From the IMG/VR virus record IMGVR_UViG_3300031918_000008, positions 1 to 64,000 of that record: DNA of 64,000 bases. One strand, written 5' to 3'. Of the stretch, positions 7,933 to 16,259 are shown in pieces. This DNA comes from a virus. Positions within the stretch are counted from its first letter, which is position 1, and each line of letters starts with the position of its first letter. The notes beneath the pieces are model-generated. The model did no database searches, was not told the origin of the DNA, and saw only the letters and a list, made by a program, of their open reading frames with translations. A program made the translations under genes and the position numbers.

Positions 7933-10155
7933 TCATCCGGTATCACTATAACAGATATTAAGAGATAATAATGGCCCCCCTATATTTAATAAAGGCGGTG
8001 GGTTTGATTTTGTAATTATAGAATTTTTTTTAGTTATATTAGTATTATTTATATTTTTAGAAACTTTGTGTAAATTACAAGTTTTAGTATTAAAAAATTT
8101 ATCTTTGATATGATTATTATTAATAAAAGTATGTAATTTCATTAAACTTATGTATTTATCTGAAATAATAGAATTATAAATTTTATTAAAATTTAAATTA
8201 ATCATTCGAGTATTAGTACTATACATAAAATATAAACTAACAATATCTTTTAAATTTATAGAATTAACATAATTAGTTATAAACTTGGTATAGTGAATAA
8301 CCTTATTATCGAGTATTTTATTAAAATAAATATCATTAGTATAGAAATTTGAGATATCAAGATTATTATGATTAGTAATATTTTTAATGTTTTTATAATT
8401 AGTGCAATAAGTAGAAATAATAAACTTTCTAAAATCAATTCCATTAGTATTTAAATTATGAAAAATTCTAGTTCGAGAAATTTCAGTATAGCTTGATTGA
8501 ATATGTTTAATATATTCATTATCTGAATTATATTGTTGTTTAAAGTTTAAAACGCTTTTAATAGTAGCTTGTTTCATAAAAACAGAAGCTATATCTTTAA
8601 ACTCTTTAGATACATAGAAAGCATCAAAGACAGTAATATAGGGTATATGATAATTTTTACAAAACTTTAATATTTCAATGCTATAATAATAATCAATTTC
8701 TTCATCTATATACCAATTAGATTTCCATAAGAAATTCTTAATAGGTAAAAAGAAACTTTCAATAGAAGAAATTAAATAATCAACAGAGATATTAATATTG
8801 CCTTTATAAGTGTTAGCATAATCTAAATATTTGTAATAAAGTTTATAATCATGTTTGTGTAATTTAGTATTAGTTTTAATACTTTTTAGAAAATTAGATT
8901 TTCTTATATTTTGTAAATATCTATAACTTGTTTTTGCTAATTCTTCTTTATCGAATTCAGTAGTGAATTTATAACATAGACTATCATGATAAGGTTTTTT
9001 AGCAGTATATCGATCATTGGCTGTATTATATAATCCTAATTCAACTAATTCTTTTTCAATTTTATACTTAAAAGTATTGATATCTGTATTTACTGCTGTA
9101 ATAATAATAGGCTTCAATACAGTATATAAATAGTCAAAAAGTATTTGATCTTGAATATCAAACTTTTTTAATAAATATTTAATAAACTCTTTGACTGGAT
9201 GTTTAATATCATCAAAAGTTTTACCTGTATTTATTATATACAATTTATTAATCTTACTTGCAGTCTGATCTAATTCAATCATGTTTTCTGATTTAATTAT
9301 AAGTTCTCGATTTTGTTTACTCATATGAGTTATTTCTGAATATAATCGTCCATGGGAGACAGCATGAGTTATATCATTAACATTTTCATAGCTTCGAGTA
9401 TAGTATTTTAGATTATGAGTAAGAGGGAAATTTTTATTATAATTGTTTATATTATCAACGTGCTTATCATGAATAATTTCGTATTTTTCATTTTTTGTTT
9501 TAATCATACTAACGGGACTATCTAAGCAAGAACTAAATATTTTTTTATAAAAATCACTATACTCTTTAGTACCAAACATAGCGACTATTGAAATTTTATA
9601 CAGGCTATCGATTGACTTAATAAAGTCAGCATTCCATTGCTCTAATGGATTTATAGTAACTTGAGACAATACCTTAGTTCCGTCAGGTAGTAATCCACCT
9701 ATTTCTAGATTAATTATGTGAAGAAATTGAAGCATATCTTGAGCTATAGTAAAGTTTGCAAAATTATAAATTTCATACTTATGAAATAAATTAATATAAT
9801 ATTCTGGTTCTACTACTTTTGTTTGTAGATAATTTGCATCTTTCGGGCGCGGAACATAAATAGAAAATTTATCTTCATCAGTTACTGTGTAATTTTTAAC
9901 TCGTTCAGGATTAGTATGAAATGTTTCAATAATCTTTTTTTTACTATCTAATTGCATTTTAGCTAATACTATTAATAAAGCCATAGAAGTAATGCTTTCA
10001 TTAACGTTTTTTAGAGTAGCAATACTTCTATCATTATTTGCTTTATTAAATAATTTTACCATATAGGGTATATTTGAATTAAATACCTTATAGGGTAAAG
10101 AGGATTGTAATAGTTCAGGGGTCAATTGATCCCTGTTATATTGAGACATTCGCAT
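7933..10155 (-). CDS. Putative palm-domain polymerase (divergent single-subunit RNA polymerase or PolA type)
   Basis: 740 residues, unusually Asn/Ile/Lys-rich. In order it shows an SHGRLYSEIT element (G269-R270); LDQTAS with D296 (resembling motif A of T7-type RNA polymerases, D-x-S/T-C/A-S/N, and PolA D-x-S); K387-x7-Y395 (the spacing of T7 motif B, K631-Y639); and IPYITVFDAFYV with D511 (like the motif C HDxF). Motif A to B spacing is 91 residues (94 in T7 RNAP); A to C is 215 (275 in T7). It lies in a minus-strand late operon next to the tape measure, a position that would suit a virion-packaged polymerase. Catalysis is unproven, and the C-terminal third is low-complexity and unlike any family I know. 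Confidence 0.5.
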   Translation of the reverse strand: MRMSQYNRDQLTPELLQSSLPYKVFNSNIPYMVKLFNKANNDRSIATLKNVNESITSMALLIVLAKMQLDSKKKIIETFHTNPERVKNYTVTDEDKFSIYVPRPKDANYLQTKVVEPEYYINLFHKYEIYNFANFTIAQDMLQFLHIINLEIGGLLPDGTKVLSQVTINPLEQWNADFIKSIDSLYKISIVAMFGTKEYSDFYKKIFSSCLDSPVSMIKTKNEKYEIIHDKHVDNINNYNKNFPLTHNLKYYTRSYENVNDITHAVSHGRLYSEITHMSKQNRELIIKSENMIELDQTASKINKLYIINTGKTFDDIKHPVKEFIKYLLKKFDIQDQILFDYLYTVLKPIIITAVNTDINTFKYKIEKELVELGLYNTANDRYTAKKPYHDSLCYKFTTEFDKEELAKTSYRYLQNIRKSNFLKSIKTNTKLHKHDYKLYYKYLDYANTYKGNINISVDYLISSIESFFLPIKNFLWKSNWYIDEEIDYYYSIEILKFCKNYHIPYITVFDAFYVSKEFKDIASVFMKQATIKSVLNFKQQYNSDNEYIKHIQSSYTEISRTRIFHNLNTNGIDFRKFIISTYCTNYKNIKNITNHNNLDISNFYTNDIYFNKILDNKVIHYTKFITNYVNSINLKDIVSLYFMYSTNTRMINLNFNKIYNSIISDKYISLMKLHTFINNNHIKDKFFNTKTCNLHKVSKNINNTNITKKNSIITKSNPPPLLNIGGPLLSLNICYSDTG

Positions 10156-10161
10156 ATAAAA

Positions 10162-10617
10162 TTACAGACTTATCTTTGTATAATTCTTTTCTGTTTTGAT
10201 ATCTGTATTAAATGGATATATCCGAACAATTGAAGTATTGTGTTCAGGATAGAATACCTTAATACTGCTACTGTCGATTATAGTTAAAAACTCACTTGCT
10301 TTGTCTGTTTTAAACAATAAAAGAATATCATTTATTTCTGATTCAGAAATTGTTGTTATAAACAGTTCGGAATGCTTTGAATAAACTCCAATTAAATGAT
10401 TAGTAAAATCAATAAATTCCAAACCTTTTGGAAAAACTTTAATATTAAACTTTACTTTAATATAATTATTATTCTTTGTAATTCCTACTGTTAGGGTCTT
10501 TCCTACTGCCTTTACAATTTTAGCAATATCTTTTTCAATAGCTGATTCATCGATCATTTCAAAAACTGCATAAAAACAATGAGGGTTACGAAAGGGGATA
10601 ATCTTTTTTGAATCCAT
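10162..10617 (-). CDS. Unknown protein
   Basis: 151 residues from an ATG with SD AAGGA; ends 6 nt before the putative polymerase gene, so the two are co-transcribed. Mixed alpha/beta sequence with no membrane segment or metal motif; EIIxxI-like helices and a KVKFNIKVFPKGLEFIDFTNHL strand-helix stretch. No family recognised. Its position in the late tail operon suggests a virion or assembly role. Confidence 0.6.
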   Translation of the reverse strand: MDSKKIIPFRNPHCFYAVFEMIDESAIEKDIAKIVKAVGKTLTVGITKNNNYIKVKFNIKVFPKGLEFIDFTNHLIGVYSKHSELFITTISESEINDILLLFKTDKASEFLTIIDSSSIKVFYPEHNTSIVRIYPFNTDIKTEKNYTKISL

Positions 10618-10629
10618 ATAATTTCCTTT

Positions 10630-11070
10630 TTATATTTTGAATATATTATGTTGTATTTTAGAAACTTTGTCAATAACTGAACTAAATAAATCAGTCTTTT
10701 TTTCATCTTTTTTCATTGCATCTTTATAAAAGGAATATTTTTCTAAATCTTCTTCAATATTTTCTAATAAATGTATTTCGTTTTCTTCAACCATTATTAT
10801 AAATTGCTTAAAGCTTTTAGTATACTCTTGTATATTAGTAACTTTTGGAGCTAATTCAGCAATATATTGTGGAACATCATATCTATCTACTAATTCAGAG
10901 TTATTGACATCATTGATAGAAATAGAATAGTATTGTTCTGATATTGGTTTACAAATCAATATATAGATATTTGAATCATGTTTAATGGTTAGTTCCAAAG
11001 CTGGAGATTTGTCTTTTTTGCTATTTCTTTCTAAAGCTAGTAATAAAGCTTTATTTTTATTTTTTGCCAT
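10630..11070 (-). CDS. Unknown protein, first gene of the minus-strand late operon
   Basis: 146 residues. Basic, Lys-rich N-terminus, then an alpha/beta middle (IYILICKPISEQYYSISI) and an acidic helical C-terminal half. No family recognised. The ATG lies exactly 5 nt after the motif TAACTATA on the minus strand, with divergent late promoters shared with the transglycosylase gene at 11125. Probably read from a leaderless transcript. Confidence 0.6.
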   Translation of the reverse strand: MAKNKNKALLLALERNSKKDKSPALELTIKHDSNIYILICKPISEQYYSISINDVNNSELVDRYDVPQYIAELAPKVTNIQEYTKSFKQFIIMVEENEIHLLENIEEDLEKYSFYKDAMKKDEKKTDLFSSVIDKVSKIQHNIFKI

Positions 11071-11075
11071 ACACC

Positions 11076-11083
11076 TATAGTTA
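11076..11083 (-). promoter_or_regulatory. Late promoter motif TAACTATA (minus), leaderless arrangement
   Basis: Order on the minus strand: TAACTATA, GGTGT, ATG 11070. Back-to-back with the plus-strand copy at 11101, forming a 55-bp divergent late promoter region. Confidence 0.55.
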
Positions 11084-11100
11084 GATTTACAGAATTTATC

Positions 11101-11108
11101 TAACTATC
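11101..11108 (+). promoter_or_regulatory. Late promoter motif TAACTATC for the transglycosylase gene
   Basis: TAACTATC at 11101 leaves about 11 nt of leader (with GAGGA) before ATG 11125. Confidence 0.5.
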
Positions 11109-11124
11109 ATAAAATGAGGATTAT

Positions 11125-11784
11125 ATGACAGTAAAAAAGTTTTTATTTATTTTGTTGTTTTCTTGTATTCCGATTGGTATTGGAATAAGCAGTATGTATC
11201 ATGCTAATAGTATTACCTATAAAACAGGTGCAGTATGTAACTATCCTATGACTTATAAAGACTATTGTTTAGAAAAAATGTTTAAGAAAGGAATTCCTTC
11301 TGAAATTGACTTGTATGTATTAGATGTATGTATACAAGAAAAAGTAAATCCTTTTGAAATGCTATCTATATTAAATAACGAAAATCCTGAACAAGACCCT
11401 TTTGTTGATAGTCCTAACTATGGATTTGAAAAGATATATAATAAAAAATTAAAAAAATATTATAAAGTAAAAACTCTTTTATCTACTGATTCTGGATTAT
11501 TTCAACTAAACTCAAAACCTATGACTTATTTTATTGAAACCTTTTGGGTAAAGTGTAATGAAACAGAAACTTTTAATGTACATAATTATAAACATAATAC
11601 TCGTATGGCAGTTCGTATTTACAAGAGTTTAAGAAACTCAGTAGCTTTTAAAAATTCTGGATGGTATTATCCAGTCATGTGTTATAATGCAGGATATGGA
11701 AAAGTTATTAATAAAAAAGTTTCTAAAAAAACTTCTATTGACTATGTAAATAAGTTTAAAGAAAACATGAAAAAATATGAATAA
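11125..11784 (+). CDS. Secreted lytic transglycosylase (SLT/lysozyme-like)
   Basis: 219 residues. An N-terminal signal or anchor (KKFLFILLFSCIPIGIGI) sends it across the inner membrane. The SLT fold motifs are in order: catalytic Glu E86 in LNNENP, DSGLFQLNS near residue 125 (family pattern S-x-G-L-x-Q), and CYNAGYGKV near 189 (family AYNAG). Such enzymes cleave the MurNAc-GlcNAc bond of peptidoglycan. As a phage protein it could be a SAR-type endolysin or act in DNA entry. It stands alone under a late promoter, divergent from the tail operon. Confidence 0.8.
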   Translation: MTVKKFLFILLFSCIPIGIGISSMYHANSITYKTGAVCNYPMTYKDYCLEKMFKKGIPSEIDLYVLDVCIQEKVNPFEMLSILNNENPEQDPFVDSPNYGFEKIYNKKLKKYYKVKTLLSTDSGLFQLNSKPMTYFIETFWVKCNETETFNVHNYKHNTRMAVRIYKSLRNSVAFKNSGWYYPVMCYNAGYGKVINKKVSKKTSIDYVNKFKENMKKYE

Positions 11785-11794
11785 CTTTAGATAA

Positions 11795-11823
11795 TTGACA
11801 TACTGTAAACTTTTCTCTATAAT
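11795..11823 (+). promoter_or_regulatory. Consensus sigma-70-type promoter for the clamp gene
   Basis: TTGACA (11795-11800), a 17-nt spacer and TATAAT (11818-11823): both hexamers match the consensus exactly. It starts transcription about 28 nt before ATG 11858. Confidence 0.8.
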
Positions 11824-11825
11824 GA

Positions 11826-11849
11826 CTTTAGTATAAAAATATACTAAAG
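11826..11849 (+). promoter_or_regulatory. Perfect 10-bp hairpin in the clamp leader
   Basis: CTTTAGTATA, AAAA loop, TATACTAAAG. It begins at the predicted transcription start and its 3' arm runs into the AAAGGGA SD, so it could be an operator or an RNA element controlling translation of the clamp gene. Confidence 0.6.
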
Positions 11850-11857
11850 GGAAATAT

Positions 11858-12943
11858 ATGAAAATTTTTACAAAATCTTTTACAGACAACAAAGCATTGA
11901 TTAACTACTGCAGAACTAATAATTCTGAAATTTCAGAAGGAATGTATTTCAACTTTACTGACTCAAAAATCAGTATTAAAAATACTATTACTAAGTATTT
12001 TATTAACTTTCCATTTGAGTTTAAACTTGAGGGTAATGAGGAACTTCCAAAGAACTTTCTTATCAATTCAGAACAGTTTTTAGGAATAATTTCAGGAATT
12101 AGTGAAATTGAATATAAAGATGATTCATTTTTCTTTGAAAAGAATATTTTTAAAATTAGAGTAAATAATACTATTGTATTTCCTTCCAATGAAATTGAAG
12201 ATAACTATGAAAATAGTTTTAAAATGACACAGAAGTTTATTAGTTTACTTACTAAAGCAACAACTGTTTTTTATGCAGACAAGCCAGAAGATAAATATAA
12301 AACTGCTTATTTTGATAAGGGCTACATCTATAGCTTAAATAATTATCGTGGATATATTGTTAAAGCATCTGATGAAGAAATAAATATTAAGCTTGACTTT
12401 CATACTACTTTGATTGACTTAATTAAATGTATTAATGATAAAGATTTTACTATCTTTTATGATTCAAATAAAAGTAGTAGAAAGATAGTTACTGAATCAG
12501 GGCTGACTATTTATACTCCTGTAAATCGTTGCATAATTCCTGACTTTGGAACAAAGATTTTTGAGTTTGTAAACAATGATCATAAGACTTTAGTAAATCG
12601 AGATAAAGTTTTAAGCACATTAAGTACTCTAAAAAATTTATTTGATTCAAAAGATTTGGAAAAGAAAGTTTCTTTATCAGTTAATGAAAAAGAAATGATT
12701 TTTGAATTAAAGGATACAGTTAATCCTTACATTAAACTGGTAATGGAAAGTGTAGAAAATACTGAGAAATGTACAAAGATTATTGATTATGAAAATTTAG
12801 TAAAAGTAATTAAGCTTATTGATGGAGAAAATATTGAATTAAAACTTTCTGATGAAATTCCCCTACTTATTGTAAAGACTACTTTAGAAAATATTTTTGA
12901 AGTCTCTGTTTTAAGTATCCCTCGAATTGTGGCAAAAGTATAA
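11858..12943 (+). CDS. DNA polymerase sliding clamp, bacterial DnaN type
   Basis: 361 residues, the length of bacterial three-domain beta clamps (about 366) rather than T4 gp45 (228). Three successive alpha/beta repeats can be followed: LINSEQFLGIISGIS near residue 70, a central domain beginning with FKMTQKFISLLTKATTVFYADK near 120, and a third around NRDKVLSTLSTLKNLFDS near 250. The C-terminus VSVLSIPRIVAKV resembles clamp ends. It should encircle DNA and tether the polymerase; phages with such clamps can share host clamp-binding motifs. A consensus early promoter and a leader hairpin precede it. Confidence 0.65.
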   Translation: MKIFTKSFTDNKALINYCRTNNSEISEGMYFNFTDSKISIKNTITKYFINFPFEFKLEGNEELPKNFLINSEQFLGIISGISEIEYKDDSFFFEKNIFKIRVNNTIVFPSNEIEDNYENSFKMTQKFISLLTKATTVFYADKPEDKYKTAYFDKGYIYSLNNYRGYIVKASDEEINIKLDFHTTLIDLIKCINDKDFTIFYDSNKSSRKIVTESGLTIYTPVNRCIIPDFGTKIFEFVNNDHKTLVNRDKVLSTLSTLKNLFDSKDLEKKVSLSVNEKEMIFELKDTVNPYIKLVMESVENTEKCTKIIDYENLVKVIKLIDGENIELKLSDEIPLLIVKTTLENIFEVSVLSIPRIVAKV

Positions 12944-12947
12944 AAAA

Positions 12948-12955
12948 TAACTATC
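12948..12955 (+). promoter_or_regulatory. Late promoter motif TAACTATC
   Basis: TAACTATCAT directly after the clamp stop codon; about 47 nt of leader to ATG 13008. Confidence 0.45.
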
Positions 12956-13007
12956 ATAGTATGATTGTGTAACAATTAAAAACGATAATTAAAAGGGAAA
13001 CGTAAAC

Positions 13008-13535
13008 ATGGAAAATTTTACAGAAGAGTTGTACAAAAAAGAGTTAACAAAAAAGCTTCATAACTTTGCATCTAAACTACCTATCTTTGATTTAGACGTA
13101 AAAGTAGCAGGGAATTACATTTATTATTCTTCATTAGTATGCAATCTCATTGGAAAGAAACTTGAGATTGATTATAGCTTAACAGAAAAAATGAATGTGC
13201 GCCGATTGAAAGAAATTTTAATTGATTTCTTCCCCGTACTTTATGGTTATGAAGAAAAAGAAAAGTCTGTTGATGATCTTTTAAAAGGTGAGATTTCAGA
13301 AGAAACAATTTTGAGTAAAAGCATTGTCAAGCGAGATATGTATCAGGTAGAACGAAAGCTTGATCCCTATAATGAAATTATTGTTCGTAATCTTGATACT
13401 AATGAACTTGAAATGTACAAGATGGAATGTCCTTTAGTATTTTTCTTATCAGATATGTTTAGAGATAAGGATTTAGCATCAGCTACTTTTAAGGATAAAG
13501 CAAAGTTTATTAAAATTTTGGAACAAAGAGCATAA
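13008..13535 (+). CDS. Unknown protein
   Basis: 175 residues with SD AAAAGGG. Mostly helical and charged; a central RRLKEILIDFFPVLYGYEEKEKSVDDLL stretch and a short beta segment NEIIVRNLDTNELEMYKM. No recognised family. A strong terminator follows, so with the motif at 12948 it looks like a single-gene late unit. Confidence 0.6.
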   Translation: MENFTEELYKKELTKKLHNFASKLPIFDLDVKVAGNYIYYSSLVCNLIGKKLEIDYSLTEKMNVRRLKEILIDFFPVLYGYEEKEKSVDDLLKGEISEETILSKSIVKRDMYQVERKLDPYNEIIVRNLDTNELEMYKMECPLVFFLSDMFRDKDLASATFKDKAKFIKILEQRA

Positions 13536-13538
13536 TAG

Positions 13539-13572
13539 AAAAAGAGCCTTGCTGTATGTAAGGCTCTTTTTT
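13539..13572 (+). terminator. Rho-independent terminator
   Basis: Arms AAAGAGCCTT and AAGGCTCTTT around a 9-nt loop, followed by a T run; 4 nt after the stop of the 13008 gene. Confidence 0.85.
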
Positions 13573-13598
13573 AATAAAAAGTTTTTATTAAGGTACAT

Positions 13599-14858
13599 AT
13601 GTCTAAAAAAGAATGGATCATAAAAAATTTATATGAAAATAATATGGATAAGCAAATAGTTTATTCCATGTTTGATGATTATAAAAAAGAATTTGGTAGT
13701 GATATATTACAAGATAGTTTTCGTCGGTTAGTCTGCCATATATATGAAACTGTTTCTGATACTGTTGATCTAAAAGATTTTACAGAAGAGTCAGTTATGA
13801 AACTTGAAGCATCTAAGCAAAAGCTTCAAGATTTAAATAACCAAGTTCGTAAAACAAACCGAGAGCAGTTTAGAATTTATAATAATGTAGAGGAAATGTA
13901 TACAGAATTATCTTCTGTATTAGAAAATATTGATTTAACTAAATTTAAGATTAAAGAGCATAAAGATACTTCAAAAAAAGTATTAATAGCTCAGTTTAGT
14001 GATACTCATATGAATCGAATAATTGAGCGATCAGAGAGTAATGGAAATTGTTATGATTTTATTATTGCAAGCAAACGATTAAAAAAATATGTAAGTAAAT
14101 TAATTCAAGTTGGTAAAGATAATAAAATTACTATTATGCATATCTTTCAAACCGGGGATCTATTAACGTCGAATCGTCGTCTGAGTGAACAAACGCAACA
14201 ATGCTGTTCACTCATTTCAGCCTCTGTGCTTGCTACTTATTTATTTGAGCAAGCTATTATTGAACTATCTAAGTATTTTAATATTACAATTTCAAGTGTA
14301 GTAGGTAATGAAAGTAGATTAGATGATTTTATGGAAACTACTACTTTAATGCAAACACAAAATTATGACTATCTTATTTTCAATAACTTGAGAATGCTGT
14401 TTAGTAAAACACCAATTAAGTTTAATGATGATAAAAATATATCAATGCAAGTAGTTAAAGTAACTGATAATTTTAATGCTCTTATTTTACATGGACATCA
14501 ATTACATATGCCTAATCCTGATAAAGATATAGCAAAGCTGTTACAAACTTTTTCCTATAATGGTGTAAAAATTTCAGGTATTTTTTATGGACATTATCAC
14601 ACTCCAAGCGGAAGTAGTATTTTTAATCGAAGCGGTAGTATGTGTGGATCAGATGGATATAGTACAGAACTAGGATTCTTAACTCGTGCATCACAAAATT
14701 ATTATATTGTCAATGCTGATGGAAGTTTAGATACTACTATTGTCGATTTACAGAATACAGACACTATAGAAGGTTATGATATTAAAAATGAGTTGGAACG
14801 TTATAATGTAAAAAACAGTAGTTACAATAATATTGTTACTATAAAAAATTTAGTTTAA
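13599..14858 (+). CDS. Calcineurin-like metallophosphoesterase
   Basis: 419 residues. N-terminal 110 residues are helical/coiled coil. The catalytic domain follows with the full motif set: D-T-H in AQFSDTHMNR (about residue 135), GDLL near 188, GNES in place of GNHE near 245, LHGH near 300 and GHYH near 330. These ligate two metal ions. A Rad50-like ATPase (gp46/SbcC type) lies 6 kb downstream, so this may be its Mre11/SbcD/gp47 nuclease partner. The long N-terminal helix and GNES variant are unlike T4 gp47, so a separate phosphodiesterase role is possible. Confidence 0.7.
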   Translation: MSKKEWIIKNLYENNMDKQIVYSMFDDYKKEFGSDILQDSFRRLVCHIYETVSDTVDLKDFTEESVMKLEASKQKLQDLNNQVRKTNREQFRIYNNVEEMYTELSSVLENIDLTKFKIKEHKDTSKKVLIAQFSDTHMNRIIERSESNGNCYDFIIASKRLKKYVSKLIQVGKDNKITIMHIFQTGDLLTSNRRLSEQTQQCCSLISASVLATYLFEQAIIELSKYFNITISSVVGNESRLDDFMETTTLMQTQNYDYLIFNNLRMLFSKTPIKFNDDKNISMQVVKVTDNFNALILHGHQLHMPNPDKDIAKLLQTFSYNGVKISGIFYGHYHTPSGSSIFNRSGSMCGSDGYSTELGFLTRASQNYYIVNADGSLDTTIVDLQNTDTIEGYDIKNELERYNVKNSSYNNIVTIKNLV

Positions 14859-14867
14859 GGAGCTAAA

Positions 14868-15212
14868 ATGATTTTGTTTATTAGAAATGAAAATAATGAT
14901 ACTATAATTGATATAGAAATCTATAAGGCAAAAGAAGATAATTATGAATATGTAGAGGTATCTAGTGTAGTTGATATTCTGCATTATACTGATTTTCTAT
15001 TAGATAAAATAGAAAAAGGATTAGATAAAGATGAAATTGCTTCATCTTTTTATTTCTTTCAAGAAATACGAGGATGGTTCTATGAAGTTTATCTAAAAAA
15101 TGGTAAAAATATTTATTCAGATGAATTATTAGATGATGTTATAAAAGAAATAAAAAACTTAATGCTATCATTATGTGATGAGTATTCAGGTTTATATTAT
15201 ATGGAGGACTAA
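14868..15212 (+). CDS. Unknown acidic protein
   Basis: 114 residues, SD AAGGAG. Acidic, alpha/beta; begins MILFIRNENNDTIIDIEIYKA and ends with LSLCDEYSGLYYMED. No known domain. Its stop is 1 nt before the next gene's ATG and they share strand and operon. Confidence 0.6.
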   Translation: MILFIRNENNDTIIDIEIYKAKEDNYEYVEVSSVVDILHYTDFLLDKIEKGLDKDEIASSFYFFQEIRGWFYEVYLKNGKNIYSDELLDDVIKEIKNLMLSLCDEYSGLYYMED

Positions 15213-15213
15213 A

Positions 15214-15921
15214 ATGCAAATTTTAACGGGAAAAATAGGTACTGGAAAGACAATTGGCTTAATTGAGTTAGCTCATAAGAATAATGGAATACTGGTAGTG
15301 TGGAATAATGATCAAGGTCATCTAATGAAGGATAATTTAAAATGTTTATCCTCATACTATAATGATATTACTTTTGAAAATATTCCAGTTATAACATATA
15401 ATGAATTAATTAATAAAAAGCTAAGTGGTAAGAATAAAGATGATGCTAAATATTATATAGATCGCATTGAATTATTTTTAGAAATGTTTAAAGTTTCTGG
15501 TTTTAGTTGCGATGGCGAGAATGTAATTATCAGGGAAAAGACTTTTTCTGAACCTAATAATATTTATTCAAATCATCTGCTTATTAAAGCTAACTATTAC
15601 ATACAAGAGGTACCTATTATGATTGGCAAAATTATTGATTTCTGTAAAAGTAAGATTGTTGTAGAGATTAGCATTATTGTATTTGCTATTGTTTCTTCAA
15701 TTTTAATTATTGGTGGTGTTTCAGAAGGACAGCTTGCAGGTGTAGTCGAAGCAGTAATTGGTGTTATTGGCGCGATTGCTACTCTCATCAAGCTTATTGG
15801 ATCTTTGACAGTAAAAGACGTAGCTGATAGTATTAATAGTGCTACAAAGACTGTAGCTACTGATGCTAAAGAAGCGGTAGATACCGTTGCCTCTGCTGTT
15901 GCCTCTGCTGTAAAGAAGTAA
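15214..15921 (+). CDS. P-loop protein with C-terminal membrane segments
   Basis: 236 residues from ATG 15214, chosen for the TGGAGG SD just upstream; an ATG at 15175 is embedded in the previous gene and lacks an SD. The first 130 residues resemble a NTPase: ILTGKIGTGKT is a clean Walker A and GILVVWNND follows. The last 100 residues are quite different: two hydrophobic spans (IVVEISIIVFAIVSSILIIGG and VVEAVIGVIGAIATLIKLIG) and an Ala/Lys amphipathic tail, as in small holins. An in-frame ATG at 15619 with AGAGGT could express the membrane part alone. Confidence 0.65.
   Translation: MQILTGKIGTGKTIGLIELAHKNNGILVVWNNDQGHLMKDNLKCLSSYYNDITFENIPVITYNELINKKLSGKNKDDAKYYIDRIELFLEMFKVSGFSCDGENVIIREKTFSEPNNIYSNHLLIKANYYIQEVPIMIGKIIDFCKSKIVVEISIIVFAIVSSILIIGGVSEGQLAGVVEAVIGVIGAIATLIKLIGSLTVKDVADSINSATKTVATDAKEAVDTVASAVASAVKK
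15619..15921 (+). CDS. Candidate nested holin-like product (internal in-frame start)
   Basis: An internal ATG at 15619, 7 nt after AGAGGT, would give about 100 residues: a short polar start, two transmembrane spans separated by a Ser/Glu/Gly turn, and a Lys-ending amphipathic Ala-rich tail. That topology and size fit class II holins. This is inference from sequence only; the long form may be the sole product. Confidence 0.35.
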   Translation: MIGKIIDFCKSKIVVEISIIVFAIVSSILIIGGVSEGQLAGVVEAVIGVIGAIATLIKLIGSLTVKDVADSINSATKTVATDAKEAVDTVASAVASAVKK

Positions 15922-15987
15922 GCAAAGTTTACCTCTTCTATCATTAAATAATTAATAGAAGAGGTAAAATAATAGAAGGAAGGTAAT

Positions 15988-16236
15988 ATGACAGATACAG
16001 ATATTATGAATTACTTAAACAAGTGCTATCAAAATCATACATTTAATATCATAAATAGATTAGAAGTAGTTAATTTTAATAATAAGAAAGAAGTTCTTAT
16101 TGATAATAAAGAAACACATATCTGGTTTCAGCAGATGATGAATACAGAACTAATGAATAAAAATTTAGTGTTATCTGCTGATGAAGCATTATTAGAAGAA
16201 ATTTCAAATAAAGTTGTAAGTTATCTAACAAAATAA
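15988..16236 (+). CDS. Unknown small protein
   Basis: 82 residues, SD GAAGGA. Begins TDTDIMNYLNKCYQNHTFNI; helix-rich, with a central IDNKETHIWFQQMMN. No recognised motif. Confidence 0.55.
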   Translation: MTDTDIMNYLNKCYQNHTFNIINRLEVVNFNNKKEVLIDNKETHIWFQQMMNTELMNKNLVLSADEALLEEISNKVVSYLTK

Positions 16237-16259
16237 TTTTATAAAAGGATTATTAAAAC

